A DNA stretch of 7,172 nt from Reyranella sp. (GTDB taxonomy: Bacteria; Pseudomonadota; Alphaproteobacteria; Reyranellales; Reyranellaceae). Positions 1 through 5,800 of the stretch are shown piece after piece. The notes beneath the pieces are model-generated. The model was given only the letters and a program-made list of their open reading frames with translations, ran no database searches and was not told where the DNA came from. Positions within the stretch are counted from its first letter, which is position 1; each line of letters begins with the position of its first letter. The stretch spans positions 1 through 7,172 of the forward strand of contig JADHLS010000257.1 in the NCBI GenBank assembly GCA_016780605.1, in the 5' to 3' direction. The position numbers and the translations under genes are program-made.

Positions 1-380
1 TCCTTGACGTGGAGGAAGGCCGAGTACTCGGTCTCGGGCATGCCGATCGTGTCGAGCAGATGGCTGTAGGCCGCGACATGCACCGTCTCCATGGCGGAGA
101 AGGCGGCCAGCATCATCTGCACCTCGGTCGGCTTGAAGACGCGGCTGTAGTGCCGCATGTAGCAGTTGTTCACCTCGACGTCGGCCTGGGTGAAGAAGCG
201 GAAGATCTGCGTCAGCAGATGCCGCTCGCTGTCGGTGAGCTTGTTGCGCCAGTCCTTGACGTCGTCGGCCAGCGGCACTTCCTCGGGCAGCCAATGGATG
301 CGCTGCTGCATCAGCCAGGCATCGTAGGCCCAGGGATAGTGGAACGGCTTGTAGATCGGCTTGGCGTCGAGCAGGGACAT
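1..380 (-). CDS. nrdB: Ribonucleoside-diphosphate reductase beta subunit (class Ia R2), N-terminal part
   Basis: This is the small, radical-carrying subunit of aerobic ribonucleotide reductase. It houses a di-iron centre and a tyrosyl radical that is passed to NrdA for reduction of ribonucleoside diphosphates. Only the first 126 codons are visible; the family is usually 320-380 residues, and the left window edge cuts the gene. The protein begins MSLLDAKPIYKPFHYPWAYD. Visible metal ligands are Asp67 (in FFTQADVEVN), Glu98 and His101 (in METVHVAAY), with the radical tyrosine at Tyr105. The 31-residue gap from Asp67 to Glu98 and the E-x-x-H-x-x-x-Y pattern match E. coli Asp84, Glu115, His118 and Tyr122, so this is a tyrosyl-radical (Ia-like) protein and not a class Ic one. 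The ligands from the second half lie outside. The ATG at 380 has only a weak purine stretch (GCGGG) upstream, so translation may depend on coupling or shared mRNA with nrdA 87 bases upstream. There is no N-terminal ATP-cone. Confidence 0.95.
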   Translation of the reverse strand, partial: MSLLDAKPIYKPFHYPWAYDAWLMQQRIHWLPEEVPLADDVKDWRNKLTDSERHLLTQIFRFFTQADVEVNNCYMRHYSRVFKPTEVQMMLAAFSAMETVHVAAYSHLLDTIGMPETEYSAFLHVK

Positions 381-427
381 GGCAACCCGCGTTTCAAATA
401 TGAATTGGGCGAAAGAGACCCTGTCGT

Positions 428-468
428 GCCGCAGTGTGGACCCGCGGCGCGCCAAGGACGGCTGCGGC
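428..468. repeat. Inverted repeat in the nrdA-nrdB gap
   Basis: A perfect 7-bp inverted repeat is visible: GCCGCAG at 428-434 and CTGCGGC at 462-468, with a 27-base spacer that is itself very G/C-rich. The distal arm touches the last base of the nrdA stop codon (TAG, 468-470). In the nrdA-nrdB mRNA this could form a stem between the two genes, perhaps affecting mRNA processing or partial termination. There is no T-run after it, so it is not a standard intrinsic terminator. In such G/C-rich DNA it could be chance. The rest of the gap (381-427) shows nothing else recognisable. Confidence 0.25.
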
Positions 469-2339
469 TACTGACAGCTAAGACACTCTTCGTAGTCGGT
501 CGTTTGTTGCGGTGCCGCCGGCGGGGCCAGCGGCACCGTTGAGGGAGCGTCGACTCTTGGTGTTGAAAGGGCTTGATCGCCGATCGTCAGCGCGAGCGCC
601 TCGCCGGCGACCGACTCCGCGCGCTGGATACTGAGCGAGCGGCAGTAGTAGAGGCTCTTCACGCCGCGCTTCCAGGCCATCATGTGGATCTGGTGCAGGT
701 CGCGCTTGTGCACGTCGGCCGGCAGGAAGAGGTTGAGCGACTGGCTCTGGCAGATGAAGGGGGCGCGGTCGGCGCCGTGCTCGACCAGCCAGCGCTGGTC
801 GATCTCGAACGCCGTCTTGAACACCGCCTTCTCATGGTCGTCGAGGCAGTCGAGATGCTGCACCGAGCCCTGGCTGACGGTGATCGAGGTCCAAGTGTCC
901 TCGTCGTTCTTGCCCTTCTGCTCGAGCAACTTCTCGAGGTACGGGTTGCGCACCACGAACGAGCCCGACAGGGTCTTGTGGTTGTAGACGTTGGCCGCCG
1001 ACGGCTCGATGCCGGGCGAAGCGCCGCCGCAGATGATCGAGATCGAGGCGGTGGGCGCGATCGCGAGCTTGTTGGAGAAGCGCTCCTCGATGCCGAAGTC
1101 GGCGGCATCCGGGCAGGCGCCGCGCTCGCGGGCGAGCGCCTTGGAGGCCTCGTCGCACTGGCCGCGGATGTGCTTGAACATCTTCTTGTTCCACACCTTG
1201 GCCATCACCGATTCGATTGGCACGTTGTTGGCCTGCAGGAAGGAGTGGAAGCCCATGACGCCCAGACCCACCGAGCGCTCGCGCATGGCGGCGTAGGTGG
1301 CGCGGGCGAAATCTGAGCCGGCATTGTCGATGAAGCCCTGCAGCACGTTGTCGAGGAAGCGCATGACGTCCTCGATGAAGGTCGGATGCTCGTGCCACTC
1401 GAGGTAGGTCTCGAGGTTCAGCGACGAGAGACAGCACACCGCGGTGCGCTGCTTGCCGTGATGGTCGACGCCGGTCGGCAGCGTGATCTCGCTGCACAGG
1501 TTCGAGGTCTTGACCTCGAGGCCCGCGAGCTTCTGGTGCTCGGGCCGCGCCTTGTTGACGTGATCGACGAACACCAGGTAGGGCTCGCCGGTCTCGATGC
1601 GCGCGGTGAGAATTCGGATCCACAGATGCCGCGCCGAGACCTTGCGCTGGACGGCGCCGTCCTTGGGGCTCACCAGCGCCCATTCCTCGTCGGCCTCGAC
1701 GGCGCGCATGAAGGCGTCGGAGATCAAGAGCCCATGGTGCAGGTTCAGCGCCTTGCGGTTGGGATCGCCGCCGGTCGGGCGGCGGATCTCGATGAACTCC
1801 TCGATCTCGGGATGGTTGACCGGCAGGTAGACCGCCGCCGAGCCGCGGCGCAGCGAGCCCTGGCTGATGGCGAGCGTCAGCGAATCCATCACGCGGATGA
1901 AGGGCACGACACCGGAGGTCTTGCCGTTCATGCCGACCTTCTCGCCGATCGACCGGAGATTGCCCCAGTAGGAGCCGATGCCGCCGCCACGCGCGGCCAG
2001 CCACACATTCTCGTTCCACAGGCCGACGATGCCCTCGAGCGAATCGTTAGCCTCGTTCAGGAAGCAGGAGATCGGCAGTCCACGGCTGGTGCCGCCGTTG
2101 CTCAGCACCGGCGTCGCCGGCATGAACCACAAATTGCTGATGTAGTCGTAGAGCCGCTGGGCATGGCCGTCGTCGTCGGCATAGGCCGAGGCGACGCGCG
2201 CAAACATCTCCTGATAGCTCTCATTGGGCATCAGGTAGCGGTCTGAAAGGGTAGCTTTGCCGAATGCCGTGAGCCGGGCGTCCCGAGAGGGATCGGTAAC
2301 AACCCGCGCACCGCTGCGAACCTGAACGATATCAAACAC
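468..2339 (-). CDS. nrdA: Ribonucleoside-diphosphate reductase alpha subunit (class I R1), GTG start
   Basis: This is the large catalytic subunit of aerobic ribonucleotide reductase: it reduces NDPs to dNDPs in the cytoplasm using a thiyl radical generated from NrdB. With the GTG at 2339 the protein is 623 residues. The key class I residues are in order: Cys92 (PISCFLNE; E. coli Cys225), Asn280-Leu-Cys282-Ser-Glu284 (SNLCSEITLP; E. coli Asn437/Cys439/Glu441), Cys302 (AVCCLSSLNL; E. coli Cys462), the radical-transfer pair Tyr564-Tyr565 (KSLYYCRS), and a C-terminal Cys619-x-x-Cys622 on a Pro/Ala-rich tail, which would pass electrons from thioredoxin or glutaredoxin. Only about 30 residues precede the first conserved block (DRYLMPNESYQEMF), so there is no N-terminal ATP-cone. 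The frame stays open upstream to an ATG at 2492 (674 residues), but those extra 51 codons look non-coding and overlap regulatory motifs. GTG 2339 has GGGGG six bases upstream and is the only reasonable start between the codon at 2471 and the conserved core. It is followed by nrdB in a likely operon. Confidence 0.95.
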   Translation of the reverse strand: MFDIVQVRSGARVVTDPSRDARLTAFGKATLSDRYLMPNESYQEMFARVASAYADDDGHAQRLYDYISNLWFMPATPVLSNGGTSRGLPISCFLNEANDSLEGIVGLWNENVWLAARGGGIGSYWGNLRSIGEKVGMNGKTSGVVPFIRVMDSLTLAISQGSLRRGSAAVYLPVNHPEIEEFIEIRRPTGGDPNRKALNLHHGLLISDAFMRAVEADEEWALVSPKDGAVQRKVSARHLWIRILTARIETGEPYLVFVDHVNKARPEHQKLAGLEVKTSNLCSEITLPTGVDHHGKQRTAVCCLSSLNLETYLEWHEHPTFIEDVMRFLDNVLQGFIDNAGSDFARATYAAMRERSVGLGVMGFHSFLQANNVPIESVMAKVWNKKMFKHIRGQCDEASKALARERGACPDAADFGIEERFSNKLAIAPTASISIICGGASPGIEPSAANVYNHKTLSGSFVVRNPYLEKLLEQKGKNDEDTWTSITVSQGSVQHLDCLDDHEKAVFKTAFEIDQRWLVEHGADRAPFICQSQSLNLFLPADVHKRDLHQIHMMAWKRGVKSLYYCRSLSIQRAESVAGEALALTIGDQALSTPRVDAPSTVPLAPPAAPQQTTDYEECLSCQ

Positions 2340-2345
2340 TTGCGG

Positions 2346-2350
2346 CCCCC
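2346..2350 (-). promoter_or_regulatory. Ribosome-binding site deciding the nrdA GTG start
   Basis: On the minus strand, GGGGG lies six bases before the GTG at 2339. This resembles a Shine-Dalgarno core at good spacing and is the main reason to start nrdA here and not at the ATGs at 2492 or 2471. The ATG at 2492 is preceded by TCAGATTCAC, which has no Shine-Dalgarno-like sequence. The stretch GAGG occurs just after that ATG, which is the wrong side. Confidence 0.6.
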
Positions 2351-2360
2351 ATTCTTGCTT

Positions 2361-2380
2361 TTGTCCACAGCTGTGGATGA
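2361..2380. promoter_or_regulatory. Head-to-head pair of DnaA-box-like sequences upstream of nrdA
   Basis: The perfect 14-bp palindrome TCCACAGCTGTGGA (2364-2377) consists of two facing DnaA-box-like 9-mers. TTGTCCACA (2361-2369, plus strand) and TCATCCACA (2372-2380, read on the minus strand) each match the consensus TTWTNCACA at 8 of 9 positions. A weaker third copy, CATTCCACA (2388-2396, minus), matches 7 of 9. The palindrome ends 24 bases before the nrdA GTG start. E. coli nrdAB is a known DnaA-controlled operon with boxes in its promoter, so the position makes sense. The symmetry could equally be an operator for another dimeric regulator. Confidence 0.5.
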
Positions 2381-2400
2381 AACACTCTGTGGAATGACAC

Positions 2401-2443
2401 CTAGATGTTGGGAGGAGCTTTGGGCGAGCCCCACTATTCCTTG
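2401..2443 (-). promoter_or_regulatory. Tentative pair of NrdR boxes
   Basis: NrdR is the usual bacterial repressor of ribonucleotide reductase genes and binds paired boxes with the consensus core CWATATATWG. Read on the minus strand, CAACATCTAG (2401-2410) matches this core at 8 of 10 positions and CAAGGAATAG (2434-2443) at 7 of 10. Their centres are 33 bp apart, close to but not exactly the three helical turns (31-32 bp) typical of NrdR pairs. The flanking positions match poorly. Location upstream of nrdA is right; sequence match alone is weak, especially for the second box. Confidence 0.3.
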
Positions 2444-2531
2444 ATGATACGCCCCACAAAGGCCCTGTCATCGCCAAATTTTTACCTCGCATGTGAATCT
2501 GAGGAATCAGGGCTTAAGCATTTGAAAAACA

Positions 2532-2544
2532 GTCAAAAAATGAC
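2532..2544. repeat. Short A-tract dyad GTCA-N5-TGAC
   Basis: GTCA (2532-2535) and TGAC (2541-2544) form a short inverted repeat around five A residues, in the most A/T-rich part of the intergenic region. Read on the minus strand it also contains TTGACT, a -35-like hexamer, but no acceptable -10 follows at 16-18 bp. It could be a small operator or chance. Confidence 0.2.
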
Positions 2545-2621
2545 CTTCCAAATTTTATGATTTTGTCCGACGACGAACCTTCGCAGTCGCAGCAAAAGAG
2601 GAGAACAAAACGCGCTCTCCC

Positions 2622-2652
2622 GCGGATTCCTAGGGCCTCCAACGGAATCCGC
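2622..2652. repeat. Perfect 9-bp inverted repeat with a GANTC in each arm
   Basis: GCGGATTCC (2622-2630) and GGAATCCGC (2644-2652) are exact reverse complements separated by 13 bases. Each arm contains one GANTC site. As DNA this could be a dimeric regulator's operator whose binding is sensitive to adenine methylation. As RNA it would be a stable hairpin in the leader of gdh, about 150 bases before its start codon. It lacks a following T-run on either strand, so an intrinsic terminator is unlikely. Confidence 0.5.
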
Positions 2653-2787
2653 AGCGAATCGGCTCACCCGCGCCGGGGCACCTGCCAAAACGCAAGACGC
2701 GATGGGCACTTTCGGCCTCAGCAAAGTTCGTCGTCAGATTGTCATGGTCGGACGTAACATCGGCGGCCAAGAGAGTGACCGCCGACC

Positions 2788-2794
2788 GGGAGGG
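2788..2794 (+). promoter_or_regulatory. Ribosome-binding site of the glutamate dehydrogenase gene
   Basis: GGGAGGG lies nine bases before the ATG at 2804 and is a strong Shine-Dalgarno match. It selects this start over the in-frame ATGs at 2744 and 2702, neither of which has a purine-rich stretch in front. Confidence 0.7.
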
Positions 2795-2803
2795 CAAGCA
2801 GCC

Positions 2804-5800
2804 ATGGCCACCGTACTGGCGCCGCGCGTTTACGGCCTGGATGCCATCTGCGCAGCCGCCCTCGCCTCAGGCGGCGAAGAGGCGGCCCAGTTCGCCCGCC
2901 GTCTTTACGCGCGCGTCGCCGACAAGGACCTGGCGGCCGCGGCCGCGGAGCAGCGCGCGGGTGCCGCCATTGCGCTGCTGGGCTTCGCCCGTCGCCGCCT
3001 GCCCGGGGTCGCCAAGGTGAGGGTGTTCAACACCGGCCCGGATACCGGCTTCGAGAGCCGCCACACAATCGTTCAGATCGTCAACGACGACATGCCGTTC
3101 CTGGTCGATTCGATCGTGGGCGAATTCAATCGCCGCGAGATCGGCGTCCATCTGCTGGCGCATCCGGTGCTGGCCGTGCGCCGCGATCTCGACGGCGATC
3201 TTCTCGGCGTCGCGGCCGAGGCCGGCGAACGCGCCAAATCCGAATCGCTGATGCATATCGAGATCGACCGCCAGGCCGATCCCGCCCTGCTCGATGAAAT
3301 CGCCGCCGCGCTCACACGGGTGCTGGCCGAGGTGCGGCTGGCGATCGAGGACTGGCGGCCGATGCGATGGGCCTGCCTCGATGCGATCGCCGATCTCGCC
3401 ACCTGCCGCTCGCCCCACCTCGCCGAGTACGATGAGTTCCTGCGCTGGCTCGAGGCCAACCACTTCACCTTCCTCGGCCACCGACGCTATCGCTACGTCG
3501 AGGATTCCGCGCAGGCCGGCGGGATCCGCTACGAGATCATTCCCGGCTCGGCGCTGGGCATCCTGCGGCGCGACGATGTGCGGCTGTTCGAGGCGGGGCT
3601 GGGCGGCGGCGAGGCGATGTCGCGCTTCGCCCGCGGGCCGCACAACATCCTGATCATCAAGACCGACCGGCCATCGCTGGTCCATCGCAGCGGGCCGATG
3701 GACTGCGTGATCGTCAAGACCTACGACGCCGACGGTCGCGTCACCGGCGAGCGCCGCCTGGTCGGCCTGTTCACCTCGGCCGCCTATCACGCCAGCGTCC
3801 AGGAAGTGCCGCTGCTGCGCGGCCGCGTCGACACGGTGCTGCGCCGCTCCGGCCTCGATGTGCATAGTCATGACGGCAAGGCGCTGCTTGCCATCCTCGA
3901 AGCCTATCCGCGCGACGAGCTGTTCCAGATCGACGAGGACCCGCTCTACGACAACGTGCTCGGTATCCTGCAATTGCAGGAGCGCCGTCGCGTCGCCCTG
4001 TTCGCGCGGCGCGACGCCGTCGGCCGCTTCGCCACCTGCCTGGTGTTCTGCCCGCGCGAGCGCTTCGACGCGGCGCTGTCGGACCACTTCACGGTGATCC
4101 TCGAGCGCGCCTGGCACGGCAAGGTCCAGTCGGTCGAATCCGCCGCCAGCAGCGACTCAGCGCTCGCCCAGGCGCTCTACACCCTGACGCTCGCGTCCAA
4201 CGACACGCCGATGCCTGATCTCGGCGAGCTGGAGCGCGAGCTTGCCGACGCGGCGACCTCATGGAGCGATCGCTTCCGCGCCGCCCTGCAAAGCAAGCTG
4301 GGCGAAGCGGAAGGTCGCGCCGCGGCCCGCCGCTGGCGCGACTGGTTCCCCGCGGTCTATCGCGACAGCTTCGATGCGGCGCAGGCGGTGGCCGATCTCG
4401 ACCTCGTGCAGGCGGCGCTCGGCGGCCAGCCGTTCGGCGTGCGCCTCGACCGCGAGCCCGGTGCGCCGCCTCACCGCTTCACCTTGCGTCTGTTCCATCC
4501 CAAGGCGCCGCTGGCGCTGTCCGACATCCTGCCCTTGGCCGAAAACCTCGGCCTGCGCGTGCTGAGCGAGGCGCCGTTCCTGCTGAAGGCCGCCGCCGAC
4601 GCCGTTGCCCTGCAGGTGCTGAGCGTCGAGACCGCCGACAAATCGGCGGTCGATCTCGCCGGCACAGGACCGCGTTTCGCCGAGGCGCTCGACAAGGTGT
4701 GGGCGCGGGCATTGGAAAGCGACGGGCTCAATCGCCTGGTGCTGGCGGCCGGGCTCGCCTGGCGCGAGGTCGCAATCCTGCGCAGCTATGCCAAGTACCT
4801 GCGCCAGGCCGGCATCGCCTTCAGCCAGGACTACATGGAGCGCGCGCTGTCGGCCTATCCCGCGATCGCGCGCCTCACGGTCGATCTTTTCCTCGCCCGC
4901 TTCGATCCGGCGCTGGGCGATGCCGCCTCCGACGCCCGCAAGCAGGCGCTCGACAAGATCGAGGGCGACCTCGCCTCGGCACTCGAGGGCGTGTCGACGC
5001 TCGACGAAGACCGCATCCTGCGGCGCTTCCTCAACGCCGTGCGCTGCACCTTGCGCACCAACTACTGGCAGGCCCATTCGGACGGGGCGTCCAAGGACTG
5101 GATCTCCTTCAAGATCGACAGCCGCGCCATCGACGAGCTGCCGGCGCCGCGGCCATTGGTCGAGATCTTCGTCTACAGCCCGCGCACCGAAGGCATTCAT
5201 CTGCGCGGTGGGCGCGTGGCACGCGGCGGCATCCGCTGGTCCGACCGCCGCGAGGACTTCCGCACGGAGATCCTCGGCCTGATGAAGACCCAGATGGTGA
5301 AGAACGCCGTGATCGTGCCGGTGGGCTCCAAGGGCGGCTTCTACGTGAAGCGCCCACCGGTCGGCGGCACGCGCGAGCAGGTCCAGGCCGAGGGCATCGC
5401 CTGCTACCAGACGCTGATCCGCGGCATGCTCGACATCACCGACAATTACGAAGGCGGCGGCATCAAGCCGCCGGCCAACGTGGTGCGGCACGACCAGGAC
5501 GATCCTTATCTCGTGGTCGCGGCCGACAAGGGGACCGCCACCTTCTCCGACATCGCCAATGCGCTCGCCCAGGAATACGGCTTCTGGCTGGACGACGCCT
5601 TCGCCTCGGGCGGCTCGGCGGGCTACGACCACAAGAAGATGGGCATCACCGCCCGCGGCGCCTGGGAATCGGTGAAGCGGCACTTTCGCGAGCTGGGGCA
5701 GGACATCCAGACCACGCCCTTCACCGTAGCCGGCGTCGGCGACATGTCGGGCGACGTGTTCGGCAACGGCATGCTGCTGTCCAGACACATCAAGCTGGTC

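Larger units (their letters stand above)
2495..2660. promoter_or_regulatory. Cluster of five GANTC (CcrM-type) sites
   Basis: Five GANTC pentamers are visible: GAATC at 2495-2499 and 2504-2508, GATTC at 2625-2629, and GAATC at 2645-2649 and 2656-2660. GANTC is the recognition site of CcrM, the cell-cycle-regulated adenine methyltransferase of many alphaproteobacteria, and methylated sites in promoters recruit the sigma-70 cofactor GcrA. Elsewhere in the window I count by eye roughly one site per 350-400 bases, so the density here is about ten times higher. Whether this organism has CcrM and GcrA cannot be seen from the window. Confidence 0.5.
2340..2803. promoter_or_regulatory. Divergent nrdA / gdh control region
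   Basis: These 464 bases separate two genes transcribed away from each other, so both promoters should lie here. The stretch is more A/T-rich than its surroundings, most clearly at about 2470-2570. No gene is supported in it: the nrdA frame running to 2492 and the gdh frame, open upstream to 2561, have no convincing start signals here. Contents I can point to are the DnaA-box palindrome (2361-2380), possible NrdR boxes (2401-2443), a cluster of five GANTC sites (2495-2660), a short GTCA/TGAC dyad (2532-2544) and a 9-bp inverted repeat (2622-2652). A -10-like TATGAT occurs on the plus strand at 2556-2561, without a well-placed -35; if used, it would give gdh a leader of roughly 235 bases. No confident sigma-70 promoter could be assigned for either gene. 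Confidence 0.75.

Noticed and set aside
9..542. Plus-strand frame of 177 codons opposite nrdB and the end of nrdA
   Set aside because: It lies antisense to clearly conserved NrdB coding sequence and has no ribosome-binding site or family likeness.
573..2246. Plus-strand open frames of 247 and 286 codons (573-1316 and 1386-2246) opposite nrdA
   Set aside because: They are codon-aligned mirror frames of nrdA and have no recognisable protein features. nrdA itself carries all catalytic residues.
2514..2528. Possible CtrA site (TTAA-N7-TTAA)
   Set aside because: The first half TTAA is perfect, but the second half is AAAA, matching only two of four positions.
2602..2617. Possible alphaproteobacterial LexA site (GAAC-N7-GAAC type) at GAACAAAACGCGCTC
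   Set aside because: Only the first half-site matches; the second is GCTC, so the dyad is incomplete.
2557..2757. Small intergenic frames on both strands (66 codons plus, 63 codons minus)
   Set aside because: No ribosome-binding site and low-complexity, Arg/Ser-rich translations; they overlap the inverted repeat and GANTC sites, so regulatory DNA is the better reading.
2702..2803. Upstream in-frame starts (ATG 2702 or ATG 2744) for glutamate dehydrogenase
   Set aside because: Neither has a Shine-Dalgarno-like sequence, while ATG 2804 has GGGAGGG nine bases upstream. The added residues show no likeness to the family.
2340..2803. A previously undescribed multi-gene system
   Set aside because: All coding capacity in the window is accounted for by three housekeeping genes; only regulatory signals remain unexplained.
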